10,529 bases of DNA from JBBSUX01 sp038234045 (GCA_038234045.1 JBBSUX010000112.1:1-10529); one strand, 5' to 3'. Shown: positions 1-6,925, counted from the stretch's first letter. A program made the numbers and translations. Notes: generated by a model not told the origin, from the sequence alone.

Positions 1-948
1 GGGAATGGCTGCAGCCTTGCAGATTTCCAAATACGGCACATTGAGCGTTTCGGCCATGATGAAGGCGACTGCGCCCATGACGGGCGGCATGATCTGTCCG
101 CCCATACTCGCCGTCGCTTCGATGCCACCCGCGAAAGACGCGCTGTAGCCGAAGCGCTTCATCAGCGGAATCGTGAACTGCCCGGTGGTAACCACGTTGG
201 CCACGCCCGAACCGTTGATCGTGCCCATCAGCCCCGAGGTGACCACCGCAACCTTGGCCGGACCGCCTCTTGAGCTACCGAAAAGACCGAGTGCGAAATC
301 GGTAAACAGCGTGATCATCCCGGCCTGCTCGAGGAAGGCGCCAAACAGGATGAACAGATAGATGTAAGACGACGACACATAGGTCGGCGTGCCGTAAATA
401 CCTTCGGTGCCGAAGCTAAGTTGCCCGACGATCTGGTCCAGCCCGAATGCCCGGTGCGCAAGCGCTCCCGGCAGGTACTGCCCAAACATGCCGTAACCCA
501 GGAACAACAGGCAAATCAGTGGCAGCGCGAACCCCATGATGCGGCGCGCGCCTTCGAATACCAGCACGATCAGCAGAATGCCCATCACCATATCCGACTG
601 CGTTAGTTCACCCGCACGCTGGATCAAATCGGCCTCGAAAACCCACTGGTAGATTCCAGTGGCAAAAGCGACCGCTCCCACTGCCCATCCCAGCCACTTC
701 TGCTTGAACGGCGGAAGCATCACGAAAGTGACGAGCAGCAGGAATCCGACGTGGACCCCACGCACAACAGAGCTTGAGAGCGGACTGAATGCGGCGGTGA
801 CGATCTGAAAGACCGAGAACGCCACCGCAATCCAGAACAGCGGCCCGGTGAAGGGCGGATGCGCTGGCGGCTCGGGTTCCTGCAGGCTTGCGTTGGCGGG
901 GCCATTGGCCTCGCCGTGCGCTGCTTGGGGAGCGGTAGCGGTGTTCAC
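1..948 (-). CDS. TRAP transporter fused permease (DctQM-type, TAXI-associated), 3' part cut by window edge
   Basis: Inner-membrane permease of a TAXI-type TRAP transporter, which moves solute delivered by the periplasmic binding protein using an ion gradient. I translated it by hand from a GTG at 948. The frame stays open to base 1, giving 316 residues, roughly the first half of a fused small-plus-large permease. The first 35 residues are polar and Pro/Ala-rich. Hydrophobic helices follow at about 36-53, 64-80, 86-102, 120-135 and 138-156. The DctM-like part shows the family signatures GTINGSGVANVVTTG (about 242-256) and ATASMGGQIMPPVMGAVAFI (about 278-297). The GTG start overlaps the stop of the upstream binding-protein gene as GTGA (948-945), typical of translational coupling. 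No strong Shine-Dalgarno is visible. The start is inferred from this overlap; the family call is firm. Confidence 0.93.
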   Translation of the reverse strand, partial: MNTATAPQAAHGEANGPANASLQEPEPPAHPPFTGPLFWIAVAFSVFQIVTAAFSPLSSSVVRGVHVGFLLLVTFVMLPPFKQKWLGWAVGAVAFATGIYQWVFEADLIQRAGELTQSDMVMGILLIVLVFEGARRIMGFALPLICLLFLGYGMFGQYLPGALAHRAFGLDQIVGQLSFGTEGIYGTPTYVSSSYIYLFILFGAFLEQAGMITLFTDFALGLFGSSRGGPAKVAVVTSGLMGTINGSGVANVVTTGQFTIPLMKRFGYSASFAGGIEATASMGGQIMPPVMGAVAFIMAETLNVPYLEICKAAAIP

Positions 949-1925
949 TTCAGCAGACCAACTTCACGGTAGTACTGCTGTGCACCGGGGTGAAAAGTCA
1001 CGTCCGTGCCTTGCATGGCGGTATCGCGATGGATACCTTTGGCGGCGTTATGCGCAGCGATCAGCTTGTCGAGGTTCTCGTACATCGACTTGGTCATGGC
1101 GTATACCTCGGCAGTCGGAACACCTTCGTGACTGACCAGGAAATTTTTCACTGCAGCGGTCGGCACATCGGCAGTCATGCCGTCGTAGGTGCTCTTCGGA
1201 ATCGTCGCGGATTGGTAGGCAGAGTTGCCGATCTTGGCAATTACATCCGCCGGAATTGGTACCACGACGATTGCCACGGAGCTAGCCAGGTCACGAATGG
1301 AGGACACACCCAGACCGGCGGATTGCAGCGTCGCATCGAGCTGGCGGTTCTTCATCAGGTCCACCGATTCGCCGAAAGCGAGGTATTCGACTTTGGAGAA
1401 ATCCGAATACGACAGGCCGGCGGCCTTGAGAACGGCGCGCGCGTTGAGCTCTGTTCCAGATTTCGGCGCACCGACCGAAATGCGCTTGCCCTTCAAATCG
1501 GCCAGCGTCTTGATACCCGAATCGGCAGTCGCGACGATCTGGATGTAGTTGGAGTAAATGCCCGCCACCGCACGCAGCTTCTTCAGCGGTTTGGGGAAAC
1601 CGACTTCGGCGTTTCCGGCCCAGGCATCACCGAGGGCGTCTGCCAGCGTGAAGCCGATCTCGCCGCGACCGGCCTGCAACAGATTCAGGTTTTCGGCCGA
1701 TGCCTTGGTGGATTGCACCGTCACCTTCGAGTCGGGAATGGCTGCTGTGTAGAGCTGTGACAGCGCGACCCCCATGGGGTAATAGATCCCGCTCTGGCCG
1801 CCAGTGAGGATATTGATGTACTTCTGCGCCGCAAAGGCGGGGCGACCCACGAGCAGCGCGGCTGCGCCAGCGGTAGTTCCCAGAACGAGGCTGCGCCGGT
1901 TGAGGGCGATGGTGTTGATGGGCAT
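945..1925 (-). CDS. TAXI family TRAP transporter solute-binding protein
   Basis: Periplasmic substrate-capture protein, 326 residues, a normal length for the family. The N-terminus has a twin-arginine-like signal (NRRSLVLG, R10-R11), a hydrophobic stretch to about 27 and a likely cleavage after AFA (about 32), so Tat export is plausible. TAXI signatures are TGGQSGIYYPMG (41-52), VGAPKSGTELNARAVLKAAG (151-170) and FHPGAQQYYREVG (about 311-323). The reading frame extends upstream to 2108, but the start at 1925 is preferred: it has an AAGGAG Shine-Dalgarno at 1940-1935, nine bases upstream, and puts the export signal at the N-terminus. It is followed by its permease with a 4-bp overlap. It lies downstream of glutarate catabolic genes in the same orientation, so a C5 dicarboxylate ligand is a reasonable inference. 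The sequence alone does not show the ligand. Confidence 0.95.
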   Translation of the reverse strand: MPINTIALNRRSLVLGTTAGAAALLVGRPAFAAQKYINILTGGQSGIYYPMGVALSQLYTAAIPDSKVTVQSTKASAENLNLLQAGRGEIGFTLADALGDAWAGNAEVGFPKPLKKLRAVAGIYSNYIQIVATADSGIKTLADLKGKRISVGAPKSGTELNARAVLKAAGLSYSDFSKVEYLAFGESVDLMKNRQLDATLQSAGLGVSSIRDLASSVAIVVVPIPADVIAKIGNSAYQSATIPKSTYDGMTADVPTAAVKNFLVSHEGVPTAEVYAMTKSMYENLDKLIAAHNAAKGIHRDTAMQGTDVTFHPGAQQYYREVGLLK

Positions 1926-1954
1926 GTGTTTCGTCTCCTTGGATGAAAAGGGCC

Positions 1955-1980
1955 TGGCACACCGATCGCTCGACGTGCCA
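1955..1980. promoter_or_regulatory. Inverted repeat TGGCAC-N14-GTGCCA upstream of the TAXI gene
   Basis: Perfect 6-bp arms (1955-1960 and 1975-1980) separated by 14 bp, 30 to 55 bp upstream of the binding-protein start. It could be an operator or a hairpin in the 5' leader. On the minus strand TGGCACG resembles the -24 half of a sigma-54 promoter, but no GC sits at the required -12 distance. Function unproven. Confidence 0.3.
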
Positions 1981-2290
1981 CGAAGTTGGGAATGTAAGTT
2001 ACGCGTCAGGAAAAGAACATCGGGTAACTGCCTACGTGATCTCCACAAGCTTGCGTCTATGTGCGGATTTACGCGTTTTCGGGCGTCCCGAGTGCGCCCG
2101 ATGCGCACGAGGGTACCAGCCTGCAGAGCCTGCTTCGCCCTTGAACGGCCCGAAAACTTCGGGAGTTACCCAGCCAGCGTAGAAATGGCCGGGCTGAGGC
2201 TGGACACATACACCGTCCACCTGGCATTCGAAAGCGGCAGGGCAGAAGCCACGGTGGTTGCGAAAGAGCTCGAATTGCGCTTTCGGCTGA

Positions 2291-2304
2291 AGGGCCAAGG
2301 CCCT
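2291..2304 (-). terminator. Possible weak terminator hairpin after the CoA-transferase gene
   Basis: A perfect palindrome with arms AGGGCC/GGCCCT and a 2-bp centre (folding as a 5-bp stem with a 4-base loop) begins about 18 bases beyond the CoA-transferase stop. On the minus strand it is followed only by TTCAGC, so a proper U-tract is missing. It could end the gcdHG message or stabilise its 3' end. Confidence 0.35.
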
Positions 2305-2322
2305 ATTTGTGTACTTGGAAAA

Positions 2323-3588
2323 TCAAATCACACCTGTGGCGCGCATTCGCGCAATGTTCGCCGCATCGAAGCCCATTTCCTGGAGCACGTCGTCGGTATC
2401 CTGGCCCAGCGCCGGAGGCGCATAGCGATACACGGGCGGGTTGGCTGAGAGTCGGAGCGGGCTCGCCACCCCCGAGATTTCCGTGATCCCGTCGTCCGCA
2501 TGACGCGGCAACGTGACCTTCAGCTGGCGCGCCTGTGCCTGCGGCTCGGCAAATGCCTGAGCGATGTCATTGATCGGGCCGCAAGGTACGGCGCGCGGTC
2601 CCAACAACGCTACCCAGTCGGAGGTGGTGCGGGTACGGGTAACTTCTTGCATGGCCGGGATCAGCGTGCCGCGGTTGCGCACCCGCTGCGTGGTGGTGGC
2701 GTAGCGCACGTCCTTGGCCCATTCGGGTTTGCCGGCAGCGTCTGCAAAGCGGGCGAACTGCCCGTCGTTGCCAATTGCCAGCAGCATCGAGCCATCGGCG
2801 GTATCGAAATCCTGATATGGCGAAAGGCTCGGATGCGTATTGCCCTGGCGCTGGGGCACGATGCCGGTGTTGAGGTAGCTGGTGGTCTGGTTGGCAAGGA
2901 CGGCGATGCCCACATCCAGCAGCGCCATGTCGATGTGCTGCCCAAGGCCCGTGCTGTTGCGCACATGCAGCGCCGCGAGGATGGCGGTAGAGGCATAGAT
3001 GCCGGTGAACACGTCGGTAAGCGCGACGCCAACCCGCAGTGGCCCGGCACCTGGTTCGCCATCGGGCCGGCCGGTAACGCTCATCATCCCGCTCATGGCT
3101 TGGATCATCAGGTCGTAACCGGCGCGGGGTGCGTAGGGGCCGTCCTGGCCAAAACCGGTTATCGAGCAGTAAATGAGGCGCGGGTTGAGTGCTTTCAGGC
3201 TTTCGTAGTCGAGCCCGTAGGCTTTAAGGCCACCGACTTTGAAGTTCTCCACCACCACGTCGGATTCGGCCGCCATGCGTTGCAACAGCGCCTTACCCTC
3301 TGGCTTCGCCATGTCCACCGTCATCGAGCGTTTATTGCGGTTGCAGCAGGCGTAGTAGGCGGCTTGCGGTGTGTCGTTGCCGTCGGCATCCTGCAGGAAG
3401 GGAGGCCCCCACAAGCGCGTGTCGTCGCCCGCACCGGGACGCTCGATCTTGATCACGTCGGCACCCATGTCGCCCAGCGTTTGGGTGCACCACGGCCCCG
3501 CCAGAACGCGGGAGAGATCCAGCACTTTGATGCCGGTGAGCGCGCCAGTGTTGACGGGGGAGGGGGATTGGGGGGCGGTGGCTTGCAT
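2323..3588 (-). CDS. gcdG: Class III (CaiB/BaiF) CoA-transferase, probable succinyl-CoA:glutarate CoA-transferase
   Basis: Predicted cytoplasmic enzyme that moves CoA from succinyl-CoA to glutarate, giving glutaryl-CoA for the adjacent dehydrogenase. It has 421 residues, usual for the family. The N-terminal Rossmann-like part carries KVLDLSRVLAGPWCTQ (21-36) and GADVIKIERPG (42-52). ENFKVGGLKAYGLDYE follows at 114-129, and AGYDLMIQAMSGMMSVTG at 156-173, where D159 aligns with the catalytic aspartate of formyl-CoA transferase. C-terminal family motifs include TGLGQHIDMALLD (213-225). The ATG at 3588 has no clear Shine-Dalgarno, and homologous sequence begins around residue 15, so the start is slightly uncertain. 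It lies 170 bp downstream of gcdH, with a REP-like repeat between them. Class membership is certain. The glutarate substrate is inferred from the gcdH and gcdR context, and other dicarboxylates are possible. Confidence 0.92.
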   Translation of the reverse strand: MQATAPQSPSPVNTGALTGIKVLDLSRVLAGPWCTQTLGDMGADVIKIERPGAGDDTRLWGPPFLQDADGNDTPQAAYYACCNRNKRSMTVDMAKPEGKALLQRMAAESDVVVENFKVGGLKAYGLDYESLKALNPRLIYCSITGFGQDGPYAPRAGYDLMIQAMSGMMSVTGRPDGEPGAGPLRVGVALTDVFTGIYASTAILAALHVRNSTGLGQHIDMALLDVGIAVLANQTTSYLNTGIVPQRQGNTHPSLSPYQDFDTADGSMLLAIGNDGQFARFADAAGKPEWAKDVRYATTTQRVRNRGTLIPAMQEVTRTRTTSDWVALLGPRAVPCGPINDIAQAFAEPQAQARQLKVTLPRHADDGITEISGVASPLRLSANPPVYRYAPPALGQDTDDVLQEMGFDAANIARMRATGVI

Positions 3589-3660
3589 GGTGGTTGGCTG
3601 TGCTGTGCGGCGTTTTGCTTTGCTTTTGTGACGCTGCTGTTGGTTCGGATGCTGCTGTTG

Positions 3661-3751
3661 CCCTCACCTGAACCCTCTCCCAAAGGGAGAGGGAGTTATG
3701 CGGGGGTTCGGTATTACTCCCTCTACCCCTGGGCGAGGGCAGGGGTGAGGG
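3661..3751. repeat. REP-like inverted repeat pair between gcdH and the CoA-transferase gene
   Basis: A 91-bp element in the gcdH-gcdG gap. The outer arms CCCTCACC (3661-3668) and GGTGAGGG (3744-3751) are inverted. Inside are a perfect hairpin CCCTCTCCC-AAA-GGGAGAGGG (3673-3693) and a second dyad CCCCTG/CAGGGG (3726-3731 and 3740-3745). This is the familiar composition of repetitive extragenic palindromes found many times per genome in beta- and gammaproteobacteria. Its place inside a presumed operon, directly after the gcdH stop, suggests an effect on 3' mRNA stability or partial termination. The family assignment is from memory, not from a search. Confidence 0.8.
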
Positions 3752-3758
3752 CGGCCCC

Positions 3759-4955
3759 TCAGTTGGAAAAAGCCGCAATCCCCGTCTGCGCGCGCCCCAG
3801 GATCAGCGCATGCACATCGTGCGTGCCTTCGTAGGTGTTGACCACTTCCAGGTTCACCAGATGGCGCGCCACACCATATTCGTCGCTGATGCCGTTGCCG
3901 CCCATCATGTCGCGCGCCATACGTGCCACGTCCAGCGCCTTGCCGCAGGAGTTGCGCTTGAGGAGGGAGGTGATTTCCACGGCATCGGTGCCCTCGTCCT
4001 TCATGCGACCCAGGCGCAGGCAACCCTGCAGCCCCAAGCTGATCTCGGTCTGCATGTCGGCCAGCTTTTTCTGGATCAGCTGGTTAGCAGCCAGCGGGCG
4101 GCCGAACTGCTTGCGATCGAGCACGTACTGGCGCGACCGATGCCAGCAATCTTCGGCGGCACCGAGGGCACCCCAGGCGATGCCGTAGCGGGCGCTGTTC
4201 AGGCAGGTGAAGGGGCCCTTGAGGCCACGCACTTCCGGAAAGGCGTTTTCTTCAGGGCAGAAAACGTTGTCCATCACGATCTCGCCGGTGATGCTGGCGC
4301 GCAGGCCGACCTTGCCGTGGATGGCGGGGGCCGTCAGGCCCTTCATGCCTTTTTCGAGCAAGAAGCCGCGAATCGGGCCGACGTTACCTTCGGCGCTGAC
4401 TTCCTTGGCCCAGACCACGAAGACATCAGCGATTGGAGAATTACTGATCCACATCTTGGAGCCCGAAAGCGCATAGCCGCCGTCGACTTTCTTGGCGCGG
4501 GTGGCCATGCTGCCCGGGTCGGAGCCGTGATCGGGCTCGGTCAGGCCGAAGCAGCCGATCCATTCGCCGGTCGCGAGCTTGGGCAGGTATTTCTGCTTCT
4601 GCGCTTCGGTACCGAACGCGTTGATAGGCACCATCACGAGCGAGGATTGCACGCTCATCATCGAACGGTAACCTGAGTCGACGCGTTCCACTTCGCGGGC
4701 AATCAGACCGTAGGAAACATAGTTGAGGCCGGGGCCGCCGTACTCCTCGGAGATCGTGGGGCCGAGCAGGCCGAGTTCACCCATCTCGCGAAAGATCGCT
4801 ACGTCGGTCGTCTCGTTGCGAAACGCCTGCAGCACGCGTGGCAGCAGTTTGTCCTGGCAGTAGGCCTCGGCTGCTTCGCGCACCATGCGCTCGTCGTCAG
4901 TGAGCTGTTGCTCGAGCAAAAACGGGTCTTGCCAGTGGAAAGCTGCGTGGGCCAT
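3759..4955 (-). CDS. gcdH: Glutaryl-CoA dehydrogenase
   Basis: FAD-dependent enzyme that oxidises and decarboxylates glutaryl-CoA to crotonyl-CoA, passing electrons to electron-transfer flavoprotein. It is central to glutarate, lysine, tryptophan and some aromatic-compound breakdown. It has 398 residues, full length, with the acyl-CoA dehydrogenase order: N-terminal helices (about 20-130), beta domain (about 135-235), C-terminal helices (about 245-398). Signatures close to the human enzyme are RVDSGYRSMMSVQSSLVM (91-108, with R97 matching the substrate-binding arginine), CFGLTEPDHGSDPGSM (135-150), FGRPLAANQLIQKKLADM (284-301), GGNGISDEY (352-360) and YEGTHDVHALILGRAQTG (375-392). E376 is the expected catalytic base. 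The start at 4955 has a purine-rich AAAGAGA about eight bases upstream. It is divergent from the GcdR-like regulator, which probably controls it. Confidence 0.97.
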   Translation of the reverse strand: MAHAAFHWQDPFLLEQQLTDDERMVREAAEAYCQDKLLPRVLQAFRNETTDVAIFREMGELGLLGPTISEEYGGPGLNYVSYGLIAREVERVDSGYRSMMSVQSSLVMVPINAFGTEAQKQKYLPKLATGEWIGCFGLTEPDHGSDPGSMATRAKKVDGGYALSGSKMWISNSPIADVFVVWAKEVSAEGNVGPIRGFLLEKGMKGLTAPAIHGKVGLRASITGEIVMDNVFCPEENAFPEVRGLKGPFTCLNSARYGIAWGALGAAEDCWHRSRQYVLDRKQFGRPLAANQLIQKKLADMQTEISLGLQGCLRLGRMKDEGTDAVEITSLLKRNSCGKALDVARMARDMMGGNGISDEYGVARHLVNLEVVNTYEGTHDVHALILGRAQTGIAAFSN

Positions 4956-4986
4956 GTGGTGTCTCTTTCAAAAGGGAGTTGAATGC

Positions 4987-5015
4987 ATCGTAGCCAACCT
5001 GTGGTCCCCCGGCAA
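4987..5015 (-). promoter_or_regulatory. Candidate sigma-70 promoter of gcdH
   Basis: Reading the minus strand, TTGCCG (5015-5010) and TACGAT (4992-4987) are separated by 17 bp, each matching four of six consensus bases. Transcription would start near 4980, leaving a 5' leader of about 25 bases. The -10 overlaps the left copy of the TGAATGCATC repeat. Activator-dependent promoters often have weak boxes like these. No transcript data. Confidence 0.4.
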
Positions 5016-5021
5016 ACGAGC

Positions 5022-5045
5022 TTTTGACATCCAGAAATGTGAAAA
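5022..5045. promoter_or_regulatory. Candidate LysR-type (GcdR) operator dyad
   Basis: TTTTGACAT (5022-5030) and ATGTGAAAA (5037-5045) form an inverted repeat with eight of nine pairs and a 6-bp centre. The dyad centre is near 5033, about 53 bp upstream of the proposed gcdH start of transcription, close to where LysR-family activators bind their recognition site. It also contains TTGACA on the plus strand, which could be a -35 for the regulator gene, so binding might autoregulate. Inference from position and symmetry. Confidence 0.45.
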
Positions 5046-5178
5046 TCTCATGAATGCATCCAAGGCTTGGTCGACGCTAAGAGCGGAACCGAATCTTCGT
5101 GATGCGCAAGCCTCCAGTCAAGCGTTCCCCATCGCATCGCGCCTGTCTCACTAGCGACCCCCGGCCCTTTCCTTCCTC

Positions 5179-6129
5179 ATGCGCAGAAAAATACCCTCCA
5201 CGCAGGCGCTGGCCTGCTTTGAATCCGCTGCACGACACGAGAGCTATACCCGCGCCGCACAGGAGCTCGCGCTGACGCAGAGCGCGGTGTCGCGGCAGAT
5301 CCTGGCGCTGGAGGATTTCGTCGGCGTGGCCCTGTTCCGCCGCACGCGCCATGGCGTGGCGCTAACACCCGCAGGTGCGCACTACGCGCGTCAGGTGGCA
5401 CTGCGCCTGCAGGCGCTCGAACATGACACACTCGATGTCATGAGCGGGCAGGGCGCTGGTGGCTCGCTCACTCTGGCCGCAGTGCCCACCTTTGCGACCC
5501 GATGGCTGATCCCGCGCCTGCCACAACTCCAGGCGACGCACCCCGACATCGTGGTGCACATTGAGCCGCGCACCCGTCCGTTCCTGTTCGCTGAGACAGG
5601 CTTTGATGCAGCCCTGTATGCCGGTACGCCGGCGCAATTGGCCAACTGGCCGGGAACCGAGGCGACGCGGCTGCTGCAGGAGGACGTGGTCCCGGTGTGC
5701 AGTCCCGACTTGCTTCCCAAGGACGCAGAACAGCGCACGCCGGCACTGTTGGCCAGCCTTCCGTTGATTCAGCAGAGCACGCGCCCGGAAGCATGGCGCC
5801 GCTGGTTTCAGGCAGCGGGGCTCGATGCGCCGCGTGCCATGGAAGGGCCGCGCTACGAGCTTTTCTCGATGCTGGCCATGGCGGCGGCGCACGGAATGGG
5901 CGTGGCGCTGATTCCGCCGATGCTGATAGAGGCCGAGCTGGCGCGGGGCGAACTGGTCGTCGCGTGTTCGCCGCCCCTGCGCGGCGAACGCGGCTACTAC
6001 CTGGTCACGCCTGCCAATGGTGATGCGGAACCGCCGGCACTTGGGCGACTGCGCAATTGGATTTGCGCGGCAGCAGCGATGTCCCAAGGAGCGTCGCTCT
6101 TGAAGCCTGACAGTTTTCAAAGAACATGA
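5179..6129 (+). CDS. gcdR: LysR-type transcriptional regulator, GcdR-like
   Basis: Cytoplasmic DNA-binding regulator of 316 residues, normal for the family. The N-terminal winged helix-turn-helix covers about 6-65, with FESAARHESYTRAAQEL (14-30), LTQSAVSRQI (32-41) and FRRTRHGVALTPAG (53-66). The effector-binding domain runs from about 95 to 300. It is of the GcvA/AmpR/GcdR type: TLAAVPTFATRWLIPRLPQL at 98-117 and GMGVALIPPMLIEAELARGE near 229-248. Divergent placement 223 bp from gcdH matches the known arrangement in which GcdR responds to glutarate-type ligands and activates gcdH. No Shine-Dalgarno precedes the ATG at 5179, but the domain begins normally there. The stop lies only 7 bp from the convergent acetyltransferase stop. 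The family is certain; the specific gcdR role comes from context. Confidence 0.93.
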   Translation: MRRKIPSTQALACFESAARHESYTRAAQELALTQSAVSRQILALEDFVGVALFRRTRHGVALTPAGAHYARQVALRLQALEHDTLDVMSGQGAGGSLTLAAVPTFATRWLIPRLPQLQATHPDIVVHIEPRTRPFLFAETGFDAALYAGTPAQLANWPGTEATRLLQEDVVPVCSPDLLPKDAEQRTPALLASLPLIQQSTRPEAWRRWFQAAGLDAPRAMEGPRYELFSMLAMAAAHGMGVALIPPMLIEAELARGELVVACSPPLRGERGYYLVTPANGDAEPPALGRLRNWICAAAAMSQGASLLKPDSFQRT

Positions 6130-6136
6130 GTGGTTG

Positions 6137-6925
6137 TCAGACCAGCGAACGCACCACACGGCAAGGATTTCCAGCCGCAAACACGTCGGCCGGCACGTCG
6201 CGCGACACCACGCTGCCCGCGCCGATCACACTGCGCGCGCCGATCGTCACGCCGGGGCAGATTACCGCGGAGCCGCCAATCCAGGCGTCGTCGCCAATCG
6301 TGATCGGGCGCGCGCTTTCGAAGCCGCTGCGGCGGGTGGGCGCATCCATGGGATGGGTGGCGGTGTAGATCTGCACGCACGGGCCGATCAACACATGATC
6401 GCCGATGGTCACCTCGGCCACATCGAGCACGACGCAATTGAAGTTGAAGTAGACAGCCTTCCCAAGCCGCAGGTTGTGGCCGTAGTCGCACTGGAAGGGT
6501 GGGGTGATGAACGCATCGCTTTCGGAGCCGAGCAGTTCCGCCAGTGCCTTCCGGTAGCGCGCTGCATCGCTGTGCGGATCGAGTGTATTGAGCGTGCGAA
6601 GAATAGACCGCGTCCTTGCGCGTGCGGTAACCAGCTCCGCATCGTTCGAGTCGTACAGCGCGCCGGAAAGCATCTTCTGGCGTTCGGTGGCCAAGATTAG
6701 CGTTGGCGACGCTGCTGCAACCAAGGTGTCAGGAGGCGCTTTCTGATCGCATTTGCGGCAGGCGAGTGTCTGCCCCAACACGCTGGTGCGGCCCTCTGGC
6801 GTTACAACCCACGGCCTGTTGGTCCAGGGCGGATTGTGCCGGGTGTGCTGGAAATGTCCGCAGGCGAGCTCCGCAACCCAGTCGCCTTCGCTGTCCGTAT
6901 GAAATCCGGTGATGGGTTGGTTCAT
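6137..6925 (-). CDS. DUF3565 domain fused to a maltose O-acetyltransferase-type hexapeptide acetyltransferase
   Basis: Single 262-residue frame with two recognisable parts. Residues 1-67 look like a DUF3565 domain: GFHTDSEGDWVAELACGH (7-24), then NPPWTNRPWV (31-40) and LACRKC (54-59). C22, H24, H27, H30, C56 and C59 form a plausible metal site. Residues about 77-262 resemble maltose/galactoside acetyltransferases, which move acetyl from acetyl-CoA to a sugar hydroxyl. The Mac helical segment is at 81-115 (ERQKMLSGALYDSNDAEL). Hexapeptide left-handed helix turns follow (VTIGDHVLIGP 172-182, ITIGDDAWIGG 208-218, VTIGARSVIGAGSVVS 226-241). H191 in ATHPMD is the expected catalytic histidine. The C-terminal half alone (about 186 residues) matches a normal stand-alone enzyme. 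The acceptor is unknown. No Shine-Dalgarno is seen before 6925, where the leader holds two dyads. Both families are normally separate proteins, so the fusion is unusual. Confidence 0.92.
   Translation of the reverse strand: MNQPITGFHTDSEGDWVAELACGHFQHTRHNPPWTNRPWVVTPEGRTSVLGQTLACRKCDQKAPPDTLVAAASPTLILATERQKMLSGALYDSNDAELVTARARTRSILRTLNTLDPHSDAARYRKALAELLGSESDAFITPPFQCDYGHNLRLGKAVYFNFNCVVLDVAEVTIGDHVLIGPCVQIYTATHPMDAPTRRSGFESARPITIGDDAWIGGSAVICPGVTIGARSVIGAGSVVSRDVPADVFAAGNPCRVVRSLV

Larger units (their letters stand above)
1926..2322. other. 397-bp region between the CoA-transferase gene and the TRAP genes
   Basis: No convincing gene was found. It holds a hairpin just after the CoA-transferase stop (2291-2304), an inverted repeat near the TRAP start (1955-1980), and the AAGGAG ribosome site at 1935-1940. 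An 88-codon minus-strand frame (2298-2032) starts with TTG inside the hairpin, has no ribosome site and matches no family I know. A plus-strand frame across the same bases is also open. The gap is long enough to hold an independent promoter for the TRAP genes, but I could not pick a convincing -35/-10 pair. Confidence 0.6.
4980..5060. repeat. 10-bp direct repeat TGAATGCATC in the gcdH-gcdR intergenic region
   Basis: Identical TGAATGCATC copies lie at 4980-4989 and 5051-5060, 71 bp apart (about seven helical turns), flanking the dyad at 5022-5045. Each contains the self-complementary ATGCAT. The left copy overlaps the proposed gcdH -10. They may be extra protein-binding sites or a looping pair. 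Confidence 0.5.

Noticed and set aside
990..1760. 256-codon plus-strand frame opposite the TAXI gene
   Set aside because: Antisense shadow caused by GC-rich third positions; the TAXI protein is clearly the coding product.
1960..1982. Sigma-54 promoter suggested by TGGCACG upstream of the TAXI gene
   Set aside because: The -12 GC dinucleotide is not at the required distance (GA occurs there), so the match is only to the -24 half.
1926..2108. 61-residue N-terminal extension of the TAXI protein to 2108
   Set aside because: The added residues are Arg-rich and would bury the export signal. The AAGGAG site and signal peptide support 1925.
3332..3778. 148-codon minus-strand frame containing Pro/Arg- and Trp/Val-rich repeats
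   Set aside because: Its odd residues are the translation of the REP-like repeat and an out-of-frame stretch of the CoA-transferase gene, not a protein.
2500..3834. 444-codon plus-strand frame opposite the CoA-transferase gene
   Set aside because: It is longer than the real gene but is its antisense shadow. The minus-strand product matches class III CoA-transferases along its whole length, and the plus frame resembles nothing and runs into the REP-like repeat.
3810..4676. 288-codon plus-strand frame opposite gcdH
   Set aside because: Antisense shadow. The gcdH product keeps all catalytic motifs.
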